Positions 44,384 to 53,876 are shown, counted from the first letter of the stretch. The stretch is 64,000 bases of DNA from Candidatus Leptovillus affinis (GCA_016705235.1 JADIYP010000001.1:124001-188000); one strand, 5' to 3'. Numbers and translations are program-made. Notes: generated from the letters alone by a model not told the origin.

Positions 44384-44977
44384 CTAAAAAACGAGGTTCA
44401 AAATCGGGCCAATTAGAAAGGCGTTGATGATAATGACGACGACAATACTCAAGAGAATGGTCACCAGCGACTTGCCGCCATCCAAATCCAACCCTTCTTG
44501 AATGGCGATAAAGCTGGCGACAATGGCCCAAACCCAGCCGACAAGACTCAGCAACGCGCCGAGACAGGGAATAAATACAAACGCGCTCAGAAGTCGGGGA
44601 GCCTGGGCATAACCAATCACGCGCAGCATCTCGCCGACGGTTGCTTCGCCGTGAAATAGCTTCACGCCAATCGCGTAAGTGACCAAAGACCAGACTATCC
44701 AGGATATAAACGTCACGATGAACGCGTTGAAAAATGCGCCAAGCGCGCCAAACGAGGGCGTCATCAGGGCCGGTAAGTTTGCATCACCGGCCAGCTCGGC
44801 CAGGCTTTGAACGGCCGTTGCTCCCATCACCACACCTATGGCCGCGCCAGCGCCCGCCAAAAGCGCTACCGCCAACACAATGAACGCCGCCTGACCGGTC
44901 GCCGACTCATCTTCCTCGATCTCTCGAAGCACGTCTCGCGTTAAACCAAAGACACCTTTAATCCGTTGTAAAATCAT
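44384..44977 (-). CDS. YIP1-family membrane protein
   Basis: 197 residues with five predicted membrane helices. VTFISWIVWSLVTYAIGVKLFHGEATVGEMLRVIGYAQAP (quoted in parts: GVKLFHGEAT, LRVIGYAQAPRLL) is the Yip1 domain signature, and the N-terminus MILQRIKGVFGLTRDVLREIEEDE (in parts: RIKGVFGLTRDV) is typical of the bacterial members. Function is unknown, and a role in membrane organisation is assumed for the family. It is convergent with the desaturase gene. Confidence 0.8.
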   Translation of the reverse strand: MILQRIKGVFGLTRDVLREIEEDESATGQAAFIVLAVALLAGAGAAIGVVMGATAVQSLAELAGDANLPALMTPSFGALGAFFNAFIVTFISWIVWSLVTYAIGVKLFHGEATVGEMLRVIGYAQAPRLLSAFVFIPCLGALLSLVGWVWAIVASFIAIQEGLDLDGGKSLVTILLSIVVVIIINAFLIGPILNLVF

Positions 44978-45003
44978 TTAAGTCTCCTGTTTTGTAATTA
45001 TAC

Positions 45004-45063
45004 AGACCCCAAGGGTTTGCTCCTGGGAATTGAGATTATTGGGGCATCAAACCCTTGGGGTCT
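45004..45063. repeat. Palindromic element (AGACCCCAAGGGTTT type)
   Basis: Ends AGACCCCAAGGGTTTG and CAAACCCTTGGGGTCT, with a centre distinct from 23877 but flanked on the right by CGCCAGAGAAATCTGAAC, the inverse of the conserved flank TTCAGGTTTCTCTGGC of the copies at 23877 and 57967. It lies between the YIP1 and DUF4126 genes. Confidence 0.92.
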
Positions 45064-45094
45064 CGCCAGAGAAATCTGAACTGTTACCCTGTTT

Positions 45095-45679
45095 TTAATG
45101 AAACACAATCCCTTCTTTTTTCTTCCGCCGGCGATAGAGCCTGACGGCAAAAAACAAAGCCACGGCCGCAGCAATGCCGGTAATGATGGGCAGCAGCAGA
45201 GCCAAAATTGAGGTGAAAAAGGCCACCACATCTTCCACAATACTCACGGCCCAGTTGCCTGTTCCGGCCGTTGCCGCCGTAATTAACGGCCGGGTAACGG
45301 CTTTGGTGGTATGGACGCTGCCGGCCACCAACAAACCTGCGGCCAGGGTAATCACTGGGCTGATATCGGTGATGACGTTGGCGCTGGCGGCAAACAAAAT
45401 CGCCCCGGCCGCCGGCCGGATGAAGGTCTGGATGCCATCGTTGAGGGTATCGACGGCCGGTATTTTGTCTACCAGCATTTCGATAATGAGCAAAATGGAC
45501 AACAGGATGATGATCCAGGGATTGGTTAAAATATCATAGGGGGCCGATAATTTGAGCACGGGGTCGGCCAACGGGTAACGAGCCGCGACGGCTACAATGA
45601 GCAGGGGAATGTAGGCATTTAGCCCGGCGCTGCCCGCCAATCCAAAGGCAGCCCCAATGCCACCTAATGCTTCTATCAT
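45095..45679 (-). CDS. DUF4126-family membrane protein
   Basis: About 194 residues, five to six hydrophobic segments. The N-terminal GIGAAFGLAGSAGLNAYIPLL and the motif IEMLVDKIPAVDTLNDGIQTFIRPAAGAILFA (quoted in parts: LVDKIPAVDTLNDG, FIRPAAGAILFA) are family-typical. The C-terminus is basic (LYRRRKKKEG). Function is unknown. The ATG at 45679 was preferred to a TTG at 45685. The DUF2085 gene lies upstream in the same direction. Confidence 0.85.
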   Translation of the reverse strand: MIEALGGIGAAFGLAGSAGLNAYIPLLIVAVAARYPLADPVLKLSAPYDILTNPWIIILLSILLIIEMLVDKIPAVDTLNDGIQTFIRPAAGAILFAASANVITDISPVITLAAGLLVAGSVHTTKAVTRPLITAATAGTGNWAVSIVEDVVAFFTSILALLLPIITGIAAAVALFFAVRLYRRRKKKEGIVFH

Positions 45680-45722
45680 AGTCAAATCACTCCTCTTCCT
45701 CTTTATTTTTTGTTCTTTTGCT

Positions 45723-46568
45723 TTATAAACCCGGAAAACCGGTCATCGTTCCGGTGAAGTGGAACCGGACCAGGCTGATGGCGCTGAGTTCTGCTATGGC
45801 GAGTAAGAGGCCTACCAGAAGCGGCACGGCCGTTTCCCGCCAACCTACCGCCCGTCCATCGCGCCGCAGCACAAGCAACACCATCACCGTGTTCAAGGCT
45901 ACCACAATCATCAAAAGGCCAGCCGTGCTGGCCAATGCTAATACGTACAATAGGGTGGGCTGGTTGCTCAACAACAGCAAAACGGCCGTGCCCACCACCG
46001 CTATCAATCCTGACAACTCACGAAAATTACCAACCACCGGCTGCCAAACCGGCGACTGCCATAAAGTTTGCGCCAACATGGGCAGGGTGATCAGCCCCAT
46101 CGCCAATCCGGTCCCCATGCCGGTCAGCAGGCGCAGCCAGTTACGCGGTTCGTAAACATGTGGGGCGTTGGGGAAAAAATGAAGATAGGAATTAACGCCA
46201 TCAATGCCCATAAGCCCCACAAAAACCATCAGGGTTAATAAAATGGGGAACGGCGGCAGCAAACTCCAGCGCTGCCGCCCGGCCAACCACAACGTCAAAA
46301 AGACCAGGAACGCGCCCAGGTACATGCCGGTGCAGCGGGCGCAAAGGGGAAATTGACGGCCGTTTATCGTAAAAGACCGCGCCGTAATGCGATGGCACAC
46401 GGCATACCCCAGCCAATCCGCGCCGTTCAGGGTGTGATTATGCGCCAAGTGGGCGGTATCTGTCGCACTATAAAAACCCATCACCAGCAGCACCCCAACA
46501 ACACCCAGCAGCGCAAACAGGCGGCGGCGAGATGGCGGCCAGGCAGGCGGCGGCATGATCCGGGTCAT
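45723..46568 (-). CDS. DUF2085-family membrane protein
   Basis: 281 residues with six to seven membrane helices. The diagnostic Cys motif is present: YAVCHRITARSFTINGRQFPLCARCTGMYLGAF (quoted in parts: CHRITARSF, LCARCTGMYLG). The Cys residues may bind metal or form disulfides. Function is unknown. The start overlaps the stop of the upstream histidine kinase gene (ATGA at 46565-46568), so the two are translationally coupled and the membrane protein could be part of the sensory system. Confidence 0.87.
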   Translation of the reverse strand: MTRIMPPPAWPPSRRRLFALLGVVGVLLVMGFYSATDTAHLAHNHTLNGADWLGYAVCHRITARSFTINGRQFPLCARCTGMYLGAFLVFLTLWLAGRQRWSLLPPFPILLTLMVFVGLMGIDGVNSYLHFFPNAPHVYEPRNWLRLLTGMGTGLAMGLITLPMLAQTLWQSPVWQPVVGNFRELSGLIAVVGTAVLLLLSNQPTLLYVLALASTAGLLMIVVALNTVMVLLVLRRDGRAVGWRETAVPLLVGLLLAIAELSAISLVRFHFTGTMTGFPGL

Positions 46569-47638
46569 GGCGTCCCCGTGGCCATGGGTACATGGGCGGA
46601 CAGCAAAAAGTACATCACTGTTCCGGCTTCGCCGTCGGATTCAAGCCAGATACGGCCGTTTTGCGCCAGCACCGCCTGCTTGCAAAAGGTCAGACCCAAC
46701 CCACTGCCGCCAGCCACTTGGCCCGTCTGCCCCCCCACCTGCCGGTATTTGGCGAATACCTGGCTTTGCCACTTGGCCGGAATACCCGGTCCCTGGTCCG
46801 CGATGGCAAACCGGACGGTGTCCTCCGGGCCGCGCACGGCCGTCAGGCGGATAACTCCATCCACCGGGCTAAATTTGATGGCGTTGGCCAGTAAATTGAT
46901 CAGAATGCGTTCGGTTAATTCCGGATCGGCGGCAACGGCCGTGACCTCTGGCTCAATGTCTGTCTCAATCATCACCCGATTGCGCTGCGCGGTTAACTGC
47001 AATTGGGCAACGGCCGTAGAAAACAAATCGGCCACTTCCACGCGCTGCCGCGTCACCGGCATCCGGCCGCTTTCCAGCCGATCTAAATCCAGCAATGAGT
47101 TAATCAAAATCAAAATCCTGTTACCCGAAGATTTAGCCAACAGCACCAATTCCCCGTTTATCGTTTCCGTCGGATCGCCAACCGATTGCTCAAGCAGTTC
47201 TAAAGCCGTCAACATATTGCCCAATGGCGAACGAATATCATGCACAACAAAAGTCAACAAATCATCCTGGCGCTGACGGCTGGTGCGCAGCGAGGAAAGC
47301 GTGATCACCACCACAATAAAAAAGCCCAGCCGAACCCCCGCATTCCAAAAAGGAACAAGCGGCAGGCGAAGGGCTGAATTCGTCAACAAATCGATCGCCA
47401 ACCACGCCAACGCGCCGATCAATGCCAGCACCAGGCCTGCGCGACGAGTCATATACCACGCGCCCAAAGCAATGGGCAGCAGAAAAAAGATAGAGGTAGA
47501 AATGTCTGGTCCGGTCACCCAGTCAAGAATGATGACCACCAGAATCAACAACGCCGCCAGAACCCCTAAAAATTGCTGCGAACGCGTCTCCAGATAACCC
47601 GATAAATTGAAATGACGCAGTTTTTGGCGAGCCACCAT
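46565..47638 (-). CDS. Membrane sensor histidine kinase
   Basis: 357 residues. Three hydrophobic segments at about 24-115 form the membrane sensor (LGVLAALLILVVIILDW, FFLLPIALGAWYM, FFIVVVITL). HisKA has the H-box FVVHDIRSPLGNML, and the HATPase has NLLANAIKFSP, DQGPGIP and GSGLGLTFCKQA. There is no receiver domain. No cognate regulator is adjacent, but the downstream DUF2085 gene is coupled. The GTG at 47641 immediately precedes the ATG used here. Confidence 0.9.
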   Translation of the reverse strand: MVARQKLRHFNLSGYLETRSQQFLGVLAALLILVVIILDWVTGPDISTSIFFLLPIALGAWYMTRRAGLVLALIGALAWLAIDLLTNSALRLPLVPFWNAGVRLGFFIVVVITLSSLRTSRQRQDDLLTFVVHDIRSPLGNMLTALELLEQSVGDPTETINGELVLLAKSSGNRILILINSLLDLDRLESGRMPVTRQRVEVADLFSTAVAQLQLTAQRNRVMIETDIEPEVTAVAADPELTERILINLLANAIKFSPVDGVIRLTAVRGPEDTVRFAIADQGPGIPAKWQSQVFAKYRQVGGQTGQVAGGSGLGLTFCKQAVLAQNGRIWLESDGEAGTVMYFLLSAHVPMATGTP

Positions 47639-47855
47639 CACACTCTCTTTGCAGAAAAAAGAATTATTGGGGAATCGATACCTCGCGTATTATACCTGTT
47701 TGCCACCCCTATTGCTTACCGCAAAACAAGGGGCTTTCCCTTCACGTCCCCTTCACGATGAATTTACGGCAAGCATACGGACGATGGGGCAGCGGTCGCG
47801 TATGCTACTAACAGTTCGCGAAGACGAACTGAAAGTCTGCTTATACGGACTATAG

Positions 47856-49007
47856 ATGCTCGGAATGAGGATTATGCCGATGATGAACCCCCTGGTGGCT
47901 GAAAAAACCGATTCGACTGCGCAGTTTTTTAACCACCTGCTGCAACACATGTCTTCGGGCACACTGGTGATCGATCATAAAGGGATGATTACCTCGGCCA
48001 ACCAAACATCGGCCACGATGCTTGGCATGGCCATGCGTGACCTGGTTGGCTGTCATTTTCACACCTTTTGGCCGGAACATTTGCTGCCGTTGGAACTACC
48101 GGGCGATGTGGAGATTCAGCGAGAGACTGTTTTGCGCCGGAGCGACGGCCGTTCCTTTCCCGTCGCCCTCACCATCACCCCCATCGCCACCGAAACCGGC
48201 ATTCAAAACCTCATCGCCATCACCAGCCTGCGCGATGTGGAACGACTGAACGAATCCCTCACCCACACCCAACGCCTGGCCGGCATGGGAACCCTCACCG
48301 CCAGCATCGCCCACGAGCTAAACAACCCCATCAGCATCATCACCGCCGCCTGCGCCAATCTAAACCTGGACGTTGACGACAACGCCCTGAGCCTGGATCG
48401 CTTGCAGCATTACATCGCCATGATCGAACAAAGCGCCTGGCGCTGCGTGCGGATTGTGGAAGTGCTGCGGAATTATTCGCTGGATGGCCTGCCGCAAATC
48501 GCCGTCACAGTCTGGAATCGCATCGTCGAAGATTCATTGACGCTGGTAAAACAGCAGTTTCAGGGGCAGTTCAACGTGCGGATCGAGACCGATCTGGCGC
48601 CTAACATGAAATCTATCGTCTGCGACCACAATCGGCTAACCCAGGTGGTGATCAATTTACTCACCAATGCGCGAGATGCCATGCAGCCCAACGGCGGCAC
48701 GATTCAGGTGAAGACCTGGCCCATCGCGCAAGGCGTGCTGCTGCCGGGGTCACAAGAACGATTCCCGCCGGAACTGGCGACCACCGATTATTTTGCCCTG
48801 TCGGTCCACGACACAGGGCAAGGCATTGAGCCGGAAATTTTAGACCGGATTTTTGAACCCTTTTTTACAACTAAAACGAACGGCTCTGGCACAGGGCTGG
48901 GTTTGTTTATTACCCGGCGAATTGTAGAGCAGCACAACGGCCGTATCTGGGCCGAAAACAACCCCACCGGCGGCGCGACCTTCACCGTGCTGCTCCCGCG
49001 ACAATAA
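47856..49007 (+). CDS. PAS-domain histidine kinase
   Basis: 383 residues, soluble. An N-terminal PAS domain (about 22-130: GTLVIDHKGMITSANQTS, VALTITPI) precedes HisKA with the H-box ASIAHELNNPISIIT and HATPase with NLLTNARDAMQP, VHDTGQGIEPEILDRIFEPFF (quoted in parts) and GTGLGLFITRRI. The HELNNP H-box is of the NtrB-like type. It is divergent from the membrane kinase at 46565-47638. The start is weakly supported and ATG 47874 or 47877 would also fit. Confidence 0.9.
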   Translation: MLGMRIMPMMNPLVAEKTDSTAQFFNHLLQHMSSGTLVIDHKGMITSANQTSATMLGMAMRDLVGCHFHTFWPEHLLPLELPGDVEIQRETVLRRSDGRSFPVALTITPIATETGIQNLIAITSLRDVERLNESLTHTQRLAGMGTLTASIAHELNNPISIITAACANLNLDVDDNALSLDRLQHYIAMIEQSAWRCVRIVEVLRNYSLDGLPQIAVTVWNRIVEDSLTLVKQQFQGQFNVRIETDLAPNMKSIVCDHNRLTQVVINLLTNARDAMQPNGGTIQVKTWPIAQGVLLPGSQERFPPELATTDYFALSVHDTGQGIEPEILDRIFEPFFTTKTNGSGTGLGLFITRRIVEQHNGRIWAENNPTGGATFTVLLPRQ

Positions 49008-49595
49008 CTACGCCGCCAACTTCAAAAAGTATTTGTGAAACCGATCATCGCCTGTTAGCTCCGGATGGAAGGAGGTTACGAGCCACTTGCCTTCCTGAGC
49101 GGCAACGGCCGTGCCGTCAGCCAACCGGGCGATGACCTGCGTGTCCCCTTTCACCGCTACCAACCGCGGCGCGCGAATAAACACCGCCGGAAATGGGGCC
49201 ACTGCGCCATTGTTGATCACCGGCACATCCAGGTCCACTTCAAAACTATCCACCTGCCGACCAAAGGCGTTGCGATCCACCAAAATGTCCATGATAGCCA
49301 GCAGTGGTTGACCGTGATTGGAACGGCCGTCGCCAATCTCCTTGGCCATAAAAATCATGCCCGCGCACGTGCCCCACATTGCCTTCCGCGCCGCAAACTC
49401 GCGCAGCGGCTCCATAAAATGATACATCGTCGCCAGCTTGCCAATCGTCGTGCTTTCGCCGCCAGGAATGATTAGACCGTCTAACCCTTCCAGGTCTTCC
49501 GGCAGCCGCACTTCCACTGCTTCCACGCCCAGGTCGCGCAGAATCTTGATATGCTCAATGAATGCGCCTTGCAGCGCCAGAACCCCAATCTTCAT
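49008..49595 (-). CDS. pdxT: Pyridoxal 5'-phosphate synthase glutaminase subunit
   Basis: 195 residues. The class-I glutaminase triad is visible: Cys in WGTCAGMIFMA, His and Glu in SFHPELTGDD. KIGVLALQGAFIEHI and IPGGESTTIGKL are family-typical. It releases ammonia from glutamine for PdxS. It is encoded downstream of pdxS in the same direction, with a 78-base gap containing AGCGAGAGCGA/TCGCTCTCGCT short inverted repeats. The start behind GGAGTGAGT was chosen. Confidence 0.96.
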   Translation of the reverse strand: MKIGVLALQGAFIEHIKILRDLGVEAVEVRLPEDLEGLDGLIIPGGESTTIGKLATMYHFMEPLREFAARKAMWGTCAGMIFMAKEIGDGRSNHGQPLLAIMDILVDRNAFGRQVDSFEVDLDVPVINNGAVAPFPAVFIRAPRLVAVKGDTQVIARLADGTAVAAQEGKWLVTSFHPELTGDDRFHKYFLKLAA

Positions 49596-49604
49596 ACTCA
49601 CTCC

Positions 49605-49665
49605 AACATAAAGCGAGAGCGATAGGCAGCCCAAACCGCCGCTCGCTCTCGCTCTGACTCTTGTT
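49605..49665. repeat. Short inverted repeats between pdxS and pdxT
   Basis: AAGCGAGAGCGATAGG on the left and GCTCGCTCTCGCTCTGACTC on the right, imperfectly inverted. The family is the same as the GAGCTAGAGTCAG repeat at 33473. Confidence 0.55.
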
Positions 49666-49673
49666 CTAGCCGA

Positions 49674-50585
49674 TTACCAACCGCGCACGGCCAATTGTTC
49701 GCTCTCCGGCAGGCTGCTGACGTTAATGCCCACCATCGGCTCGCCCAAATTTTCGCTCACGCGGGCCAAAATTTCCGGGTTGTTGTAATGCGTGGTCGCT
49801 TCCACGATGGCTTTGGCACGCGGCGCCGGATCGGCGCTCTTGAAAATGCCGGACCCCACAAACACGCCATCGACGCCAATTTGCATCATCAACGCCGCGT
49901 CGGCCGGGGTGGCAATGCCACCAGCGGCAAAATTAACCACCGGCAGGCGTCCTAAATCCTTGGTTTCCTTCACCAACGCATAGGGCGCGCCGATGGTTTT
50001 AGCATAGCTCATCAGCTCTTCGTCGGGCATCAACTGCAAGCGGCGAATTTCGCCCAATACGGTGCGCGCATGGCGCACCGCTTCCACCACGTCGCCGGTG
50101 CCGGCTTCGCCCTTGGTGCGAATCATGGCCGCACCCTCGCCGATGCGTCGCAGCGCTTCACCCAAATTGCGGCAGCCACAGACAAACGGCACTTTAAAGG
50201 GGTGCTTGTAAATGTGGTGTTCCTCGTCGGCCGGGGTCAGTACTTCGCTCTCGTCGATATAGTCCACGCCGATGGCTTCCAAAATTTGCGCTTCCACAAA
50301 GTGGCCGATACGCGCTTTGGCCATCACCGGAATCGTCACCGATTGGATGATTTCTTTGATCAGGCCGGGGTCAGACATACGCGCCACGCCGCCCTGCGCG
50401 CGGATATCGGCGGGCACACGCTCCAGGGCCATCACGGCCACTGCGCCTGCTCGTTCGGCAATAATGGCTTGTTCCGGCGTCACCACGTCCATAATCACGC
50501 CGCCTTTTAGCATTTGCGCCAACCCTGTTTTTACTTTAAAGCTACCCACACCACCCTGGGTGCTATGTCCATTTTTATTGCTCAT
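49674..50585 (-). CDS. pdxS: Pyridoxal 5'-phosphate synthase subunit PdxS
   Basis: 303 residues, a normal length. It condenses ribose 5-phosphate, glyceraldehyde 3-phosphate and ammonia to PLP. Visible: GGVIMDVVTPEQA, ALERVPADIRAQGGVARMSDP (quoted in parts), the active-site Lys in VMAKARIGHF, and the conserved MIRTKGEAGTGD and NFAAGGIATPADAALMMQ segments. The start (MSNKNGHS) is supported by GGAGGAACAC. Confidence 0.97.
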   Translation of the reverse strand: MSNKNGHSTQGGVGSFKVKTGLAQMLKGGVIMDVVTPEQAIIAERAGAVAVMALERVPADIRAQGGVARMSDPGLIKEIIQSVTIPVMAKARIGHFVEAQILEAIGVDYIDESEVLTPADEEHHIYKHPFKVPFVCGCRNLGEALRRIGEGAAMIRTKGEAGTGDVVEAVRHARTVLGEIRRLQLMPDEELMSYAKTIGAPYALVKETKDLGRLPVVNFAAGGIATPADAALMMQIGVDGVFVGSGIFKSADPAPRAKAIVEATTHYNNPEILARVSENLGEPMVGINVSSLPESEQLAVRGW

Positions 50586-50795
50586 GTGTTCCTCCAGAAT
50601 TTGAACCGTGCCGATTGCAGAGGCCATTGGGGCAACCTGCGTTGGGACACGGCCGTTTATTTTTTTACCTTATTTTCGATTGTAATGATGGGTGGGAGGT
50701 AACACAAGGAAATTGGACCTAACGCATGGGAATAAATTTGCTTATCTATGGGGCCAATTGGAAAGAACGGCCGTTTCCCAACCGCCAGTCGCCCG

Positions 50796-52439
50796 TTACC
50801 ACACCTTGCGCGCCGGAAATGTCTGGCAGAAGAAGGCTTCGCCGGCCGTATCCACCATGCAAAACTCAACGCTCTCGCTGGTGTAGGGCGCGCTGCCGGT
50901 GCGCGTAAACTGCACAATACGCAGCCCCAGGCCCAAATCATTGCCATTCAGATAGGCGGGCTGCACCTGATCAGTCTCCGGCAGGAGGCGGGCGCGCAGG
51001 AATGCTTCTTCGCCGTGCGTGCCCACATAGGCGTGGTAAACCTGCACAATAAGCGTGCTGCCCGTATCCTGGGCAAAAAAATCGTAAAACTCATTGACCG
51101 GAGCCGGGATGGTGGCGGCAACCGGCAAGGCCGGCCCGGCGGCAACGTCCGCCGGACGAATGACATCGGTATAAATCCAGCCAGATGTGCCATCGGCCAA
51201 AACGATGTTGTACCAGGTGGCGTCGCTGTTACGGGCCACGGCCGTTACCGGCGTGCCTTGCAGCGGAAAAGCGATGATCTTGTAATTGACGCCCGGCCCG
51301 GCGCGCAAGAAGGCCGCTTCGGCGGTGATCTGCATGGGAATTGGCGCGACAGTTGGCGTAACCGTCGGCACGGCCGTTGCCGTAGCCGTTGCCGATGGCG
51401 TCCGGGTGGGTGAAACCGTTGTCGACGGCAGCGAAGTTGGCGTGAATGACGGCGCAGGAGACGGGGTTGGGGTTTGAGGAGGCGTGTCTGTTTGCGTGGG
51501 CTTTGCCGGTATCGTTGGCGTGGCAGGCACGGCCGTCAGGGTCGGTTCTTCGGTGGCGGGTACGGCCGTCTCCGTCACCCGGGCGATCCCCGCCGCCTCA
51601 CTGGTTGGCGTCGGCGAAAGCGCCGGCGCAAAACCGCCCAGCGCATATACCCCGCCCAAACCAAGCAGCAGAATGAGGAGCAAAACCGGCAGCAGATAGC
51701 TGCGCTGCTTAGATGGCGTGACCGCCGGAATGGGCGGCGGGATGAGTTTGTCGGGGGAAACGGCCGTGATCACCCAGCCATCCTGGGTTTCGTCGGCCAA
51801 TTTTTGCCAGGGCGCGTGGTCGGTTTGGGCAGCGGCAAACCATTCCTGGAGGGTTAAACGGCCGTCCTGATTCCTGTCAGCGGCCAAACCACGCAGGCCA
51901 TTGGTCAATGCCTGGGTAAATGAGGATGGTTGCGGCAGCGGCGCAGACGCCACAGCCAAAAAGATCGCCACCCCCGGCCCGCCAAACGCCTGCGCCAAAA
52001 CCGCAGGCGCATCCGGCGCGGCCGCGCCATCAAACCGGCTGACGCCGCAGTCCAAAACCACCACTTTTTGCGCCGGGCAGTAGGCCAACCGCCGCCGAAT
52101 AAAATCGGCGTCGATGGTGGTGGCGTCCAGGTAGGTTTCGGTGAAGGTGTCGGCCGCCGCCAGATAGACGGCGCGTTTGTCGAGCAGGCAGTGGCCGGCA
52201 AAATAGAGCAAAATCAGGTCATCGGGGGCGAGGGGTTGTTCCAAAAAAGCAGCGATGCCCAGCTGGACATCGACGGCCGTTTTATCCAGCAAGACATGGA
52301 CGTTATCGAAACGGCCGTGCTGCCGGTCACGCAGAATCTCGGCCAGGGCGGTAACATCGCCGCTGCCGGTGTGGGGAATCGTCAGCCGGTCATCCTGGTA
52401 ACTGCTGTGGCCGATCAGGAGCGCCAATCGTTTGGACAT
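50796..52439 (-). CDS. Caspase-like (C14) protein with membrane helix and SH3 domain
   Basis: 547 residues. The N-terminal caspase-fold domain (about 1-165) has the catalytic His in LYFAGHCLLDKR and Cys in VVVLDCGVSRFDG. A short EF-hand-like loop follows (DRNQDGRLTLQEW). One membrane helix (SYLLPVLLLILLLGLGGVYAL, about 250-270) precedes a long Thr/Pro linker and a bacterial SH3 domain (LRAGPGVNYKIIAFPLQG, TSGWIYTDVI). The caspase domain is therefore inside and the SH3 and C-terminal domain outside the cell. Orthocaspases of this type occur in bacteria with programmed responses or defence roles. The function here is not known. Confidence 0.88.
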   Translation of the reverse strand: MSKRLALLIGHSSYQDDRLTIPHTGSGDVTALAEILRDRQHGRFDNVHVLLDKTAVDVQLGIAAFLEQPLAPDDLILLYFAGHCLLDKRAVYLAAADTFTETYLDATTIDADFIRRRLAYCPAQKVVVLDCGVSRFDGAAAPDAPAVLAQAFGGPGVAIFLAVASAPLPQPSSFTQALTNGLRGLAADRNQDGRLTLQEWFAAAQTDHAPWQKLADETQDGWVITAVSPDKLIPPPIPAVTPSKQRSYLLPVLLLILLLGLGGVYALGGFAPALSPTPTSEAAGIARVTETAVPATEEPTLTAVPATPTIPAKPTQTDTPPQTPTPSPAPSFTPTSLPSTTVSPTRTPSATATATAVPTVTPTVAPIPMQITAEAAFLRAGPGVNYKIIAFPLQGTPVTAVARNSDATWYNIVLADGTSGWIYTDVIRPADVAAGPALPVAATIPAPVNEFYDFFAQDTGSTLIVQVYHAYVGTHGEEAFLRARLLPETDQVQPAYLNGNDLGLGLRIVQFTRTGSAPYTSESVEFCMVDTAGEAFFCQTFPARKVW

Positions 52440-52448
52440 AGATATAGT

Positions 52449-52823
52449 TTACTGGATTTTTCGTTTGTCGTTAAAAGTAAGCGGCTTCTGTTGATGATTC
52501 ATCAGCCAGGCCAGGAGCAGGGGCAGAAAGGCCAACCCTCCCACACCCCAACCCTGGGGCGCGCGATCCATCGTTTCGACGGTAAATTCAAATGCCTTCG
52601 CCTCTGTGCCCACCGTTTTCTGGCGCGGCGGTTCGTAATAGCCGCAAAACGTACAGGTCAGGCCGCCGTTCTCCGCACTGTAAGCTGTCACGCCGTCACA
52701 CTGCGGGCAGTGAAAATCGACCATTTCTTGATGGGTTTCGGCCGGCGGGCGAGGCATGTACACGTCGATGCCCGGCACGGCGGATGTGGTACGGATGAAA
52801 TCGGGAGGCGGAAAGTTTGTCAT
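52449..52823 (-). CDS. Zinc-ribbon membrane-anchored hypothetical protein
   Basis: 124 residues. One zinc ribbon: HCPQCDGVTAYSAENGGLTCTFCGYYEP (two CxxC pairs). A C-terminal hydrophobic helix (GGLAFLPLLLAWLMN) probably anchors it in the membrane. The same-direction caspase-like gene follows nine bases downstream of its stop, suggesting an operon. I do not recognise the family. Confidence 0.75.
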   Translation of the reverse strand: MTNFPPPDFIRTTSAVPGIDVYMPRPPAETHQEMVDFHCPQCDGVTAYSAENGGLTCTFCGYYEPPRQKTVGTEAKAFEFTVETMDRAPQGWGVGGLAFLPLLLAWLMNHQQKPLTFNDKRKIQ

Positions 52824-52875
52824 AGGCGCTCGCTTGCTGGTTTATTCTACCAAAAAACGGTACAAATCTCTCACT

Positions 52876-53802
52876 ATGTTGGTATCGTCTAACGTTCCGG
52901 CCGGGTTTGCGCCTGTGACTGTCGCAGAATATCTGGCGGCGCGGTTTACCTATTTGCCGCTGCGGGAGTGGGAAGGGTTGGTGGCAGACGGCCGTATCAC
53001 CCACAACCACGTCCCTGCCACGCCAACCACCCACGTTTCGCCCGGCGACCTGGTCGCCTGCGACCTGCCCGATTTCGCGCCGCCCATCGTCAATCTGGAT
53101 TACACCATTCTCTACCAGGATGATTGGCTGCTGGGCGTGAACAAGCCGCCCGGGCTGCGCGTTCACAGCCAGGGCCGATTTGTAACCGCCAACCTCATCT
53201 ACCACTTGCGCCATCAGCACCAACCGCCTTACCCGGAAGCCCATCTGGTCAATCGGCTGGATGCCGACACATCCGGGGTGGTGGTGCTGGCGCGAGACAA
53301 GGCGACACTGGCGGCGCTGGCGCGCCAGTTTGAACTGGGCGAAGTGACCAAAACGTATCTGGCAGTGGTCACGGGCGTGCCATCAACGCAAGCTGGGGTG
53401 ATTGATTTGCCGATTGGCAAGGTGGATGGCGAGGTGATGCGGCATGGCGTGGTGGATGGCGGGAAAACGGCCGTTACCCACTACCACGTGCAGCAAACAT
53501 TTGGCGACGCCTATGCTTTGTTGACATTGCGGCCGGAACACGGCCGTACACACCAGCTGCGCGTTCACTGCGCAGCTCTCGGCCATCCCATCGTGGGCGA
53601 CGCGCTGTACACCATGGATGATGCGGCTTATTTAGCCTGGCGGCGCGAAGGTCGCCAGGCCGGGCAAATGGATTTGATGCCCCGGCAGGCGTTACACTGT
53701 GCGCAGACTGAATTTGTGCATCCGGCGAGCGGCACGGCCGTGCGGTTAACGGCCCCTTTACCGGCGGATATGGAAACGCTGCTTGCCAATTTGGACAAAT
53801 AG
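52876..53802 (+). CDS. RluA-family pseudouridine synthase
   Basis: 308 residues. The catalytic Asp lies in HLVNRLDADTSGVVVLAR, and KPPGLRVHSQG, RPEHGRTHQLRVH and GDALYT are family motifs. An N-terminal S4-like region (VAEYLAARFTYLPLREWEGLVADGRI, quoted in parts) precedes the core. RluA proteins modify uridine in rRNA or tRNA, and the target cannot be predicted. The ATG at 52876 is preferred to the upstream in-frame start. Confidence 0.93.
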   Translation: MLVSSNVPAGFAPVTVAEYLAARFTYLPLREWEGLVADGRITHNHVPATPTTHVSPGDLVACDLPDFAPPIVNLDYTILYQDDWLLGVNKPPGLRVHSQGRFVTANLIYHLRHQHQPPYPEAHLVNRLDADTSGVVVLARDKATLAALARQFELGEVTKTYLAVVTGVPSTQAGVIDLPIGKVDGEVMRHGVVDGGKTAVTHYHVQQTFGDAYALLTLRPEHGRTHQLRVHCAALGHPIVGDALYTMDDAAYLAWRREGRQAGQMDLMPRQALHCAQTEFVHPASGTAVRLTAPLPADMETLLANLDK

Positions 53803-53819
53803 CTGATGTTAAGCGCCTA

Positions 53820-53852
53820 AAACCCTAAGGGTTTGAAAAACCCTTAGGGTTT
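53820..53852. repeat. Short palindromic element (AAACCCTAAGGGTTT type)
   Basis: AAACCCTAAGGGTTTG and AAACCCTTAGGGTTT with a four-base loop, directly after the pseudouridine synthase gene and before the terminator at 53877. Confidence 0.9.
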
Positions 53853-53876
53853 CCTGATATGCGTCATTAAAAAGGG

